Of a stretch of 64,000 bases of DNA, positions 16,122 through 23,989 are shown piece by piece. How positions within the stretch are numbered: position 1 is the first letter of the stretch; every line of letters starts with the position of its first letter. The notes under the pieces were generated by a model that had not been told where the DNA came from, did not search any database, and worked only from the letters and a program-made list of their open reading frames with translations. The position numbers and the translations under genes are program-made. This DNA comes from Neobacillus bataviensis (GTDB lineage: Bacteria; Bacillota; Bacilli; Bacillales_B; DSM-18226): positions 124,001 through 188,000 of the forward strand of contig NZ_JAHXYW010000006.1 in NCBI RefSeq assembly GCF_019969725.1, given 5' to 3'.

Positions 16122-17678
16122 ATGACCAACAATGAATCCTTACACCCAAGAGATATAAAAGAAGTTATTCTTGGAGATCATGAGCTTTCGATTGATGAGG
16201 TGGTTGCTGTAGCAAGGTATTCAGCAAAAGTTTCCTTTACAGCTTCCTACCGCAGCAGGGTCAAAGCATCACGCGGGTTAATCGAAAAGTTTTTGCAGGA
16301 AGAACGCGCAATATATGGAGTGACAACTGGGTTTGGCAGTAATGTCACAAAAGTGATTTCGAAGGACGATGCCGAAATCCTCCAACGGAATATTGTTCGA
16401 TCCCATGCTGTATCAGTAGGGGAGCCACTGGAAAAAGAAGTCGTTAGAGCGATTCAGCTCATGATCCTCAACCATTTAGGGCATGGATTTTCGGGAGTCA
16501 GTTTAGAAGTTTTAGAGCTTATGGCCGGATTATTGAATCATGATGTTTTGCCGGTTGTACCTGGTGATGGTTCAGTGGCCTATCTTTCCCCTGAAGCACA
16601 CATTGCTTTAGTTTTAATGGGGGAGGGTAGAGCTTGGTATAAAGGCGAACTCCTTTCAGGTTGCGAGGCTTTAGAGAAGGCCGGATTAAAGCCAGTTACT
16701 TTAGGTTGTAAAGAAGGACTGGCACTTCTAAACGGTACTACTTCCGTTTCAGCGTTTGCCGCGCTTGCCTTATATAATGCGATTCAAGCTGTCAAAACGG
16801 CTGATATATCGGGAGCCATGTCGTTCGAGTCGCTAAAAGGGACGATTAAAGCTTTTGATCCACGCCTGCATGCGGTAAAAAAACATGAGGAGCAAGGTAA
16901 AACAGCCCGGAATTTAGTCAGAATTCTTCATGGGAGTCAAATTGCCGAACAGTACAAAGATTATCGGCTGCAGGATGCGCTAAGTCTGCGCTGTATTCCG
17001 CAGGTCCATGGTGCCGTAAAGAGGGTATTGAAAAATGCGCTGGAAAACCTAATGAATGAAATGCAGTCCGTTAGTGATAATCCCATCATCTGGCCTGAAG
17101 GTGACGATGGAGTCGCCCTAAGTGGAGGTAACTTCGACAGTTCCTATGTAGGAATGGATGCTGATGCCATGTGTATCGCGATGGCGAACTTAGCCAAGAT
17201 TGCGGAACGCCGGATTGATCGATTGGTGAATTATCATGTAAGTGAACTGCCAAACTTCTTAGTGGTCAATCCTGGTTTAAATAATGGATATATGATTCCT
17301 CAATATACAGCTGCCGGTTTATTAAATGAAATCAGAGTTCTTTCTCATCCAGCTACCATTGATAATGTCTCCACTTGTGCGAATCAAGAGGATGTGGTGA
17401 GTTTTGCCTATTTTGCGGCTAAGAAAGCCTATCAAATATCCAAGAAACTTCAATATATTTTAGCGATTGAATTGATGCTAGGCACGCAGGCGTTAGATTT
17501 CTATGAATCATTGAATCCATCCCCCGTAACAGGGAAGGTTCATCAGTTTATTCGGGAGAAAGTACCAACTGTACAAGAGGACAGATTTTTCCATCCTGAT
17601 ATAGAGATTATTTACCAACACATCCAAGAAGGAGAAATCGTTATACTAGTCGAAGAGTTAATTGGAGAAATAGAATAG
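16122..17678 (+). CDS. HAL/PAL-family protein lacking the MIO triad
   Basis: 518 residues, clear full-length homologue of histidine/phenylalanine ammonia-lyases: YGVTTGFGSN (Tyr65), RSHAVSVGEP, ALLNGTTS, SLRCIPQVHG (Arg290), SGGNFD, AERRIDRLVN and NQEDVVSF. The segment that normally carries the Ala-Ser-Gly triad forming the MIO cofactor reads GSVAYLSPEAH (residues 150-160), about three residues shorter, with no ASG. The Tyr that precedes LRC in HALs (Tyr280 of Pseudomonas HAL) is Leu287. So standard MIO-dependent ammonia elimination is not expected. The frame is intact with strong conservation elsewhere, so this is not a decayed gene. It may use other chemistry or bind a ligand. Partner genes: MFS upstream, AraC regulator downstream. 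The family is certain, the activity unknown. Confidence 0.85.
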   Translation: MTNNESLHPRDIKEVILGDHELSIDEVVAVARYSAKVSFTASYRSRVKASRGLIEKFLQEERAIYGVTTGFGSNVTKVISKDDAEILQRNIVRSHAVSVGEPLEKEVVRAIQLMILNHLGHGFSGVSLEVLELMAGLLNHDVLPVVPGDGSVAYLSPEAHIALVLMGEGRAWYKGELLSGCEALEKAGLKPVTLGCKEGLALLNGTTSVSAFAALALYNAIQAVKTADISGAMSFESLKGTIKAFDPRLHAVKKHEEQGKTARNLVRILHGSQIAEQYKDYRLQDALSLRCIPQVHGAVKRVLKNALENLMNEMQSVSDNPIIWPEGDDGVALSGGNFDSSYVGMDADAMCIAMANLAKIAERRIDRLVNYHVSELPNFLVVNPGLNNGYMIPQYTAAGLLNEIRVLSHPATIDNVSTCANQEDVVSFAYFAAKKAYQISKKLQYILAIELMLGTQALDFYESLNPSPVTGKVHQFIREKVPTVQEDRFFHPDIEIIYQHIQEGEIVILVEELIGEIE

Positions 17679-17693
17679 TAAACATATAAGGAG

Positions 17694-17735
17694 GAAGCCA
17701 CTGTATCTTCAGAGAAAAGCGGCTTCTTTTTCTTT
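17694..17735 (+). terminator. Probable terminator of the MFS/HAL-like operon
   Basis: GAAGCC (17694-17699) pairs with GGCTTC (17721-17726) across a 21-base loop, followed by TTTTTCTTTC. Confidence 0.6.
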
Positions 17736-17770
17736 CAATTAGAAGATAGGATGAACGAGGGGGAATGAAA

Positions 17771-18955
17771 ATGAAGCAAAATTCAAACAGCGCTGCTTTT
17801 TCCCATCTTCTGCTCTCTGGAACGCTTGTTCATGAAGGGACATTTGAAGAGCTGCAACAAAGGTTCGGGATATTTATTCAACCCCATTTAGTGATGATTA
17901 TTTCAATCGATCGTTATCCCGATCTAGCAAGTAGGAATTCTTTAGAGTGGAGAAAAAGGATTGGTCAACAGCTAGTGGGGAAAATGGAAGAGACAGTCCG
18001 TATTCCATTTCTCTGGAATTGGATTGAGGAAGGGGTTCTTGCCCTGCTTTTGGAGTTGGATGAAAAGGACTCAGAAGAGGAGTTTAATAGAAAAATGCTT
18101 CATATGGCAAAGGAAATTCAACTTTCTATTAATTCGGGTGACCTTTCTGTATCAATCGGAATCGGAAAATATTATGAAAATCCATACCTCCTTTACCAAT
18201 CCTTTATTGAAGCAAGGAAATCAATGTCGGGACGTTTTTTTCAAGGAAATCAATTAATCTTTCATTGCGAAATGGAACGGAATCAAGAGGCGTCATTCAT
18301 CAATCCGTTTAGTGAAGAAAAGGCAGAGCTGCTGGCCCTTGTTAAAATTGGGGATGTAGAGGGGAGCATTAATTGTTTGAAACACCTCATGGAAAAAATA
18401 GCGGAGGCTTGTCATTTTAATGAGGATATTTTCAAAACAGAAGTAGTGTCCATTGTTTTATTAATGTCTAAAAGGGTGATGGAATCAGGCGCCAATGCAA
18501 CAACCATCCTTACAAACAATACAAATTTTATTCAAAACTTGTATCATATCATTCGTTACGATAAATTTGTTAATCAGGTTTGTGAATATGCGGTTTGGCT
18601 TACAGAGCAATCCTTGAACACGAATCAAATGGAAGTCACTCCTTTAATTCAACAAGCGATCGATTATATTAAAGAAAACCATCAGAGGAATATTACTCTG
18701 AATGAGGTAGCACATTATTGCTGCTTAAGTCGGTATCATTTTAGTCATTTGTTTAAAAAGGAAGTAGGGTTAAGTCTGATTGACTATTTGAATCGCTTGA
18801 GAATTGACAAGTCTTTGTCGTATTTAGAAATGACGGATTTACCCATCAGCGAGATCGCTGCCAGAACAGGATTCCAAGATGCCAACTATTTCAGCCGTAT
18901 GTTCAAAAAGTACATGCAGTTCAGCCCTACCGATTATCGATTAGCACGAAGTTGA
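17771..18955 (+). CDS. AraC-family transcriptional regulator
   Basis: 394 residues. The C-terminal 100 residues form the two-HTH AraC/XylS domain: NITLNEVAHYCCLSRYHFSHLF, then RIDKSLSYLEMTDLPISEIA and GFQDANYFSRMFKKYMQFSPTDYR. The N-terminal 290 residues contain a nucleotide-cyclase/CdaR-like stretch (SVSIGIGKYYENPYLLYQSFIEARKSM), a pattern also seen in YesN-type regulators. ATG at 17771 was preferred because GAGGGGG is adjacent to the ATG at 17765. It lies beyond a terminator from the HAL-like gene, so it may have its own promoter; it is the obvious candidate activator of the MFS/HAL-like operon. Confidence 0.9.
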   Translation: MKQNSNSAAFSHLLLSGTLVHEGTFEELQQRFGIFIQPHLVMIISIDRYPDLASRNSLEWRKRIGQQLVGKMEETVRIPFLWNWIEEGVLALLLELDEKDSEEEFNRKMLHMAKEIQLSINSGDLSVSIGIGKYYENPYLLYQSFIEARKSMSGRFFQGNQLIFHCEMERNQEASFINPFSEEKAELLALVKIGDVEGSINCLKHLMEKIAEACHFNEDIFKTEVVSIVLLMSKRVMESGANATTILTNNTNFIQNLYHIIRYDKFVNQVCEYAVWLTEQSLNTNQMEVTPLIQQAIDYIKENHQRNITLNEVAHYCCLSRYHFSHLFKKEVGLSLIDYLNRLRIDKSLSYLEMTDLPISEIAARTGFQDANYFSRMFKKYMQFSPTDYRLARS

Positions 18956-19434
18956 ATCCTAAAACTGATACAATCCGTTTCAATGATGTTAAATTGATAA
19001 AACTATTAAAAAATACATATGCCTATTGAACTAACATGTGAGGTTAGTTGATTAAAAATCGTCTTAACATAATGGTCTCTTTGGAAATAAAAAAGGCTGT
19101 TTTTGTAGGTTTTGAGGTCTTTTGCATAAAATTCCCCCAAATTTGATTAGTAAACTAAACTCAAAAAACGACATATTTTGTGAATTTCTCCCCAAAAATA
19201 GTTATATTCTTAATATCTAATTTAATATTGGTTAAATAAAATCAAAAAAATAGTGCATATTGTCGTTTAAAAATATGGAAATTCCCCCAATGTACCTATA
19301 TACCTAAAATGTTTATACTTTAATTTGTATAAGGGAGCAAGGAAGTATGATTTGTATCTGGACACTTGGATCATATGGAGCTAGTAGTGTAACCGACCTT
19401 TTAAAAAACTTACTTAAAAGGGGAATGTGAATCT
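18956..19434. promoter_or_regulatory. Long AT-rich leader with CCCCCAA motifs before the 19435 gene
   Basis: 479 bases without ORF. ATTCCCCCAA occurs twice exactly (19131-19140 and 19281-19290), and a weaker TTCTCCCCAAAAA lies at 19186-19198. The phrase GCATAAAATTCCCCCAA resembles GCATTTTCATAAAATTCC in the protease leader near 1252. Probably a regulated promoter region shared by the two secreted-protein genes. Confidence 0.45.
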
Positions 19435-20004
19435 ATGAAAAAAATTATGGGATTAGCATTAACAGGGTTATTAACAGTTGGGATTGCGGTCGGTTCTGCA
19501 AGTGCATCGGTAGCGTTTGATTCAGCAACAGGAACAGGATTTGTAGGTAAAGGAGATGTACAATTAGCATTTGGCTGGAACAATGCTGCTTTACAGAAAA
19601 ATGCAAGCGGTCTTACTTTTACTTACGAAGCTCAAGATACATATACTGTAACAGAATATTGGGAAGATTTAACTGGTGGTAAACAACCTAAAATAGTAAC
19701 TCATGAAATAACAATACCAAAACATGTATCTGTTAGTGCTGATGTAGCATTTGATGCTCGTAAAGCTAATCAAATCAATGGCTTTAACTTGAATAATTTC
19801 GGAACAGTAGTAACTGAAGGAACTTTACCAAGTGTAGGCGATCCTTTGACTGGCAATCGTGAAGTTTTTGATGATGAAACAGGTACATGGGTACATGCAA
19901 CTGTCACAGCTGTTGAAAAAACAAAGAGCGAAGGTGGATTGTTTGCCCACTATAATGGAACAAATGTTGCAATGCCCAATACTCCAGTAGATCCAATTCA
20001 ATAA
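19435..20004 (+). CDS. Small secreted protein of unknown function
   Basis: 189 residues with a clear signal peptide (MKKIMGLALTGLLTVGIAVGSASA, cleavage after ASA). The mature part is beta-rich: FDSATGTGFVGKGDVQLAFGWNN, a Thr/Tyr-rich strand region and VAFDARKANQINGFNLNNFG. No catalytic motif, anchor or repeat. I recall similar hypothetical secreted proteins in Bacillaceae but cannot name a family. AAAAGGGG lies upstream of the ATG. It is monocistronic with its own terminator and a long regulated leader, so it is probably an abundant extracellular or surface protein. Confidence 0.75.
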   Translation: MKKIMGLALTGLLTVGIAVGSASASVAFDSATGTGFVGKGDVQLAFGWNNAALQKNASGLTFTYEAQDTYTVTEYWEDLTGGKQPKIVTHEITIPKHVSVSADVAFDARKANQINGFNLNNFGTVVTEGTLPSVGDPLTGNREVFDDETGTWVHATVTAVEKTKSEGGLFAHYNGTNVAMPNTPVDPIQ

Positions 20005-20027
20005 TAATTAAACCAAGCCAATATTAC

Positions 20028-20063
20028 AGTCGTTTTCCAAATATGGAAATCGGCTTTTTTTAT
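20028..20063 (+). terminator. Rho-independent terminator of the secreted protein gene
   Basis: AGTCGTTTTCC pairs with GGAAATCGGCT (one mismatch, one G-U), followed by TTTTTTATT. Confidence 0.75.
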
Positions 20064-20132
20064 TCCTTCTATTTAATATTTTTTCTTTGTTAATTTTTGA
20101 ACTAAGTTCTTCTTTACACGCATAAATTTATT

Positions 20133-20162
20133 TATAATTTAGTTATGTTCAAAATTTGAACA
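20133..20162 (+). promoter_or_regulatory. -10 box and 17-base palindrome before the methyltransferase
   Basis: TATAAT (20133-20138) is followed by TGTTCAAAATTTGAACA (20146-20162), a perfect palindrome with 8-base arms around one central base. It sits where transcription would start, a usual place for a repressor operator. Confidence 0.5.
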
Positions 20163-20227
20163 CAAAAAGAGCTTTTCTAAAATAAATAAGAAAAGGCTAG
20201 AATTCCCAATATAAGGAGGATATGTAC

Positions 20228-20845
20228 ATGAATCAAACACAAAAAGTAGAGTCACAAAACTCAAACTTAGAACAACCGAAAGAAACATGGAGAGAAATCT
20301 GGACCAGAAAAGGTAAAGTATCTGGCTCAAGAGAAGATTTGCTTGCCTATAACGGATATGAAGCTACACAGGTAAATATGCCAGAGGTAGCAGCCCAAAT
20401 TGTAAAAGCATTAGATATCAAACCAACCGATAAGGTTCTTGAAGTTGGCTGTGGCGCGGGCGCATTAGCTCAATATTTAAATTGCGATTATGTAGGAATG
20501 GACTACTCTCCTACTCTTGTTAAAAAGCACATTGAAATCCTAGGTAATTCTGTAATCGTTGGAGAAGCAAATGATATTATTTTTAAGGATAAAAGCTTTG
20601 ATAAAGTAATTTGTTATGGAGTATTTTTGTACTTTGATTCCGATGAATACGTACAACAAGCTATTAGTGAATTAAAACGAGTAGCAAAAAAAGCTCTTCT
20701 GATTGGTGAACTCCCAATGCGTTCACATCGATCAGAACATAAATTATTTAAAAAAGAAGACTTTTCTGGTTGGACCATTACTGATGGATTTTATGACCCA
20801 TACCGAAAGGACCGATTTAATGCAACCATGTTTTTTAATGATTAA
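20228..20845 (+). CDS. Class I SAM-dependent methyltransferase
   Basis: 205 residues. SAM-binding motif I is DKVLEVGCGAGALAQYL, motif II/III region YVGMDYSPTLVKKH, and post-I motif VICYGVFLYFDSDEYVQQAISELKRVAKKALLIGE, as in UbiE/type-11 methyltransferases. The acceptor is unknown; the C-terminus (DGFYDPYRKDRFNATMFF) resembles sugar- or lipid-linked small-molecule methyltransferases. ATG at 20228 was chosen (8 bases after AAGGAGG) over ATG at 20222, which is 2 bases away. Monocistronic between two terminators. Confidence 0.88.
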   Translation: MNQTQKVESQNSNLEQPKETWREIWTRKGKVSGSREDLLAYNGYEATQVNMPEVAAQIVKALDIKPTDKVLEVGCGAGALAQYLNCDYVGMDYSPTLVKKHIEILGNSVIVGEANDIIFKDKSFDKVICYGVFLYFDSDEYVQQAISELKRVAKKALLIGELPMRSHRSEHKLFKKEDFSGWTITDGFYDPYRKDRFNATMFFND

Positions 20846-20878
20846 AATACATAGGGGGAACCGACCCCATGGACTTAG

Positions 20879-20914
20879 GCCCGATTAGCTCCTATCAGCT
20901 AGTCGGGCTTTTTA
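20879..20914 (+). terminator. Rho-independent terminator of the methyltransferase gene
   Basis: GCCCGATTAGCT pairs with AGCTAGTCGGGC (one T-G) around a 6-base loop, followed by TTTTT. Confidence 0.85.
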
Positions 20915-21033
20915 ACGCGCAAAACTTCCGATTGTCCCCTTAAAAAAGCCAGGAGAACCCTCCCCATGGACACCCCGTAGACTGGAAAAACCTTAGAGAT
21001 TATGGAAAAACTATATCACATTTTGTGCATTCG

Positions 21034-21062
21034 TTGACGGAGTAAACTGCTCCGAATAAGAT
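21034..21062 (+). promoter_or_regulatory. Candidate sigma-A promoter with operator-like palindrome, upstream of the first GH85 gene
   Basis: TTGACG, 17-base spacer, TAAGAT. The spacer contains CGGAG-N7-CTCCG (21038-21054), a perfect 5-base inverted repeat overlapping the -35 edge. It could be the operator that controls entry into the N-glycan locus. About 150 bases precede the GTG start. Confidence 0.5.
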
Positions 21063-21215
21063 GTGAAAAAAAGAGTCAAATCGGAATGACTGACGGAAGA
21101 ACATCATCGAAGGTAAAATTGGCAGCGCTATCATTCTGTAGTTCCATTCAGGGAAAAGGGAAGCATGCTTACTTAAGCTTCAATATAAAAAATAGATAGA
21201 AGGCGAGGAGAAACA

Positions 21216-23891
21216 GTGAAAAACGTGAAAAAGAGCTTTTTGTGGCTTGTTTTCTTTTTAGGCATCTTTATTGTGGGGTTATCACCCAACACAAGCTATG
21301 CCAAACAGCCAGAATCATCTTATTGGTATCCCGAGCAATTATTGAATTGGACACCAGAGAACGATCCGGATGCAGTGTTTAACCGCAGCCAAATTCCATT
21401 GGGCAAACGGGAAGTGTTATACAAAGTCAATGACCATGCCCAGTCAGATGCAAAGGTAGTAGCTTTGTCTGCGCTCAACCCCACAACGAGTGGCGTACCT
21501 TCCCAAGGCGGGAAGGAATTTTTGACGAATACCTTCAGTTATTGGCAATACGTTGACATCATGGTGTATTGGGCAGGATCTTCCGGTGAAGGCATTATCG
21601 TGCCGCCAAGTGCGGACGTCATTGACGCTGCCCATAAAAACGGCGTACCGATTTTGGGAAACGTTTTCTTTCCACCGACCGTCTATGGCGGAAAGGTTGA
21701 ATGGCTGAACCAAATGTTGACCCAACGGGAGGACGGCTCCTTCCCTGCGGCGGACAAGCTGCTTGAGGCGGCACGCTATTACGGATTTGACGGCTGGTTT
21801 ATTAATCAAGAAACCGAAGGCGGAGATGCCAAGACAGCTCAAAAAATGAAGGATTTCCTTGTCTATCTACAGCAGCATAAGAGTGAAGGCATGCATATCA
21901 TGTGGTACGATTCGATGACGAAGAACGGAAGGGTTAGCTGGCAAAATGCGTTGACCGATCAAAACAGCAGCTTCCTGCAGGACGGAGGGTCACGTGTTTC
22001 TGACAGTATGTTTTTAAACTTCTGGTGGCGTAACCAGCAGTCTTCTGTTAACAAAGCTCAGGAAATTGGCAGAAGCCCGTATGATTTATTTACCGGGATT
22101 GATGTGGAAGCAAATGGGACAAGCACCAACGTTGCTTGGGAGGGGATTTTCCCTGAGGGGAAAGCACCATTAACTTCATTAGGCATTTATCGCCCGGACT
22201 GGGCCTTTAAAACGGCTGAGACCATGGAGGAGTTTTATCAAAAGGAAAATGAATTCTGGGTTGGAAAGTCCAAAAACCCTGCAGCAACCAGCAATAACGG
22301 GGCATGGAAAGGGATGGCCCACTATTTTACGGCTAAAACGGCGATCGAGGAGCTCCCTTTTGTGACGCACTTTAATACAGGAAGCGGCAAGTTTTTCGCC
22401 GCAGATGGAACGACGGTAAGCAATCAGTCCTGGAATAACCGCAGTCTCCAGGATATCCTTCCGACCTGGCGCTGGCTGAAAGAAGGCGGGCAGGCTGTTA
22501 ACGTCGATTTCGATTGGGATACGGCCTATTACGGCGGCAGCTCGTTGAAGCTATCAGGAACAATTGAAGCGGACAATCCAACGCATATCAAGCTTTATAA
22601 AACCAATCTGCCGATTCAAAAGGATACGGAAATCTCGCTGACATACAAAACAGATTTGAAAAAACCAAACATGAAACTGGGAGTCAGCTTTACTGACAAG
22701 CCCGACCAATTTGTGTTCTTTGATGTGAAAAAACTAACGGATCAACCATGGACGACCGACACATTTAAACTAAAAAAATACAGTGATAAAAAAATCGCTG
22801 CCATCTCGCTTTTGGTGGAGGGTGACGAGGAAGTGAAAGATTTTACGACCAATATTGGTGAAATCAAGGTATATAACAAGCAGGAAAAACACAATTCTAT
22901 CCCTGCTCCGAACGATGGAACGGTAAATGAAATTGTGTTTAATAAAGGAATCTACGCTGATGTCCCGCTTGCTTGGAAGCCGTCTGATCCTGATGTAATC
23001 CACTATGAAATTTATCGGAAACTGCCGAATAATAAAAAAGAGTTTGTTGGTGCTACCCCTAATAAGGTGTATTACCTATCCAATCTGAAGAGAAGTGGCA
23101 AAGAAAGCAGCACCACATTGGAAATTGTTGCAGTGAACAAAGAGTTTAAACGCAGCGAGCCAACAGCTGTTACGTTCGATTGGCCGCCTTATCCAAAGCC
23201 GGAAGCGGATTTCGGTGCCGATAAAACGGTAGCGGCTCCAGGGCAGGAAATTCATTTTCTTAATCAGTCATCAGAAGTAACGGAAGAAGTGGAATGGCAT
23301 TTTGAAGGTGGGACTCCAGCAGTGAGTAATGAGGAAAATCCGGTCGTCACCTATGAGAAAGAAGGCGTCTACACGGTTACCCTGATTGCCAAGAACAGCG
23401 AGGGTGAAAGTGTTCTAACAAAAGAGGCGATGATTACTATTTCTGAAGCAGCCAAGGACATTCAAAATGTCGCGTTGAACAAGAATGCGATCGCCAGCGG
23501 ACAATGTGCTCCGACTGAAGCAGCGAAGTATGCGTTCGATGGCAAAGTAACGGACAACAGTAAATGGTGCACATTGGGGAATGCCCCTCATTGGCTGCAA
23601 GTTGATCTTGGCAACCAGTTTGCCCTCTCCAAGTTTGTCATTCGCCATGCACAAGCGGGCGGGGAACCGCAAGCCTTTAACACCCAGGCGTTTAGGATTG
23701 AAGTAAGTACGGATGGAGTAAATTGGACAGAAGCTGTTAAAGTGACCGATAATACAGCGGCGGTTTCAGAGCACAGCATCGCGTTAACAAACGCACGCTA
23801 CGTCCGTTTGTGGATTGACAAACCAACCCAAGGCGGCGATACGGCTGCAAGGATATTTGAATTTGAAGTCCATGGATTTCTAAATCCGTGA
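21216..23891 (+). CDS. Secreted endo-beta-N-acetylglucosaminidase, GH85, with PKD and F5/8-type C domains
   Basis: 891 residues. Signal peptide about 1-29 (ends SYA). The GH85 domain starts at EQLLNWTPENDPDAVFNRS; the acid/base Glu199 with Asn197 lies in YGFDGWFINQETEGG. A PKD domain (about 664-745, ending VYTVTLIAKNSEGE) and a C-terminal F5/8-type C/CBM32-like galactose-binding fold (about 747-891, SKWCTLGNAPHWLQVDLG) follow. Expected reaction: cleavage of the GlcNAc-beta-1,4-GlcNAc core of N-linked glycans, releasing the glycan outside the cell. No LPXTG or SLH anchor. GTG start with GGCGAGGAG. First gene of the N-glycan locus and a paralogue of the next gene. Confidence 0.93.
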   Translation: MKNVKKSFLWLVFFLGIFIVGLSPNTSYAKQPESSYWYPEQLLNWTPENDPDAVFNRSQIPLGKREVLYKVNDHAQSDAKVVALSALNPTTSGVPSQGGKEFLTNTFSYWQYVDIMVYWAGSSGEGIIVPPSADVIDAAHKNGVPILGNVFFPPTVYGGKVEWLNQMLTQREDGSFPAADKLLEAARYYGFDGWFINQETEGGDAKTAQKMKDFLVYLQQHKSEGMHIMWYDSMTKNGRVSWQNALTDQNSSFLQDGGSRVSDSMFLNFWWRNQQSSVNKAQEIGRSPYDLFTGIDVEANGTSTNVAWEGIFPEGKAPLTSLGIYRPDWAFKTAETMEEFYQKENEFWVGKSKNPAATSNNGAWKGMAHYFTAKTAIEELPFVTHFNTGSGKFFAADGTTVSNQSWNNRSLQDILPTWRWLKEGGQAVNVDFDWDTAYYGGSSLKLSGTIEADNPTHIKLYKTNLPIQKDTEISLTYKTDLKKPNMKLGVSFTDKPDQFVFFDVKKLTDQPWTTDTFKLKKYSDKKIAAISLLVEGDEEVKDFTTNIGEIKVYNKQEKHNSIPAPNDGTVNEIVFNKGIYADVPLAWKPSDPDVIHYEIYRKLPNNKKEFVGATPNKVYYLSNLKRSGKESSTTLEIVAVNKEFKRSEPTAVTFDWPPYPKPEADFGADKTVAAPGQEIHFLNQSSEVTEEVEWHFEGGTPAVSNEENPVVTYEKEGVYTVTLIAKNSEGESVLTKEAMITISEAAKDIQNVALNKNAIASGQCAPTEAAKYAFDGKVTDNSKWCTLGNAPHWLQVDLGNQFALSKFVIRHAQAGGEPQAFNTQAFRIEVSTDGVNWTEAVKVTDNTAAVSEHSIALTNARYVRLWIDKPTQGGDTAARIFEFEVHGFLNP

Positions 23892-23961
23892 CCATGGGGA
23901 CGGTTCCGCTGGTTTTTTTGGCTAGTGACCATTGGCGAAAGCCATGAGAACCGTCCCGGTG
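23891..23961. repeat. GGGACGGTTC palindromic repeat, copy 3, between the two GH85 genes
   Basis: GGGACGGTTC (23897-23906) and GAACCGTCCC (23948-23957), with CCATGGGG/CCATGAG outer bases. A T-run (TTTTTTT) lies in the loop. It fills most of the gap between the GH85 paralogues and overlaps the last base of the first gene's stop codon. Confidence 0.75.
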
Positions 23962-23989
23962 GCTTAACTAGATTAAGAGGAGGAGCAAG

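Larger units (their letters stand above)
20846..21215. other. 370-base gap: terminator, degenerate repeat, promoter of the GH85 genes
   Basis: No ORF. A strong terminator (20879-20914) and a possible degenerate GGGACGGTTC-type repeat (AGGAGAACCCTCCCC near 20951) are followed by the promoter-like signal at 21034-21062. The remaining sequence shows nothing recognisable. Confidence 0.45.

Noticed and set aside
16122..17678. HAL-like gene as a pseudogene because the MIO triad is missing
   Set aside because: The frame is intact over 518 codons with strong motif conservation on both sides of the altered loop and a good promoter; loss of the triad looks like divergence rather than decay.
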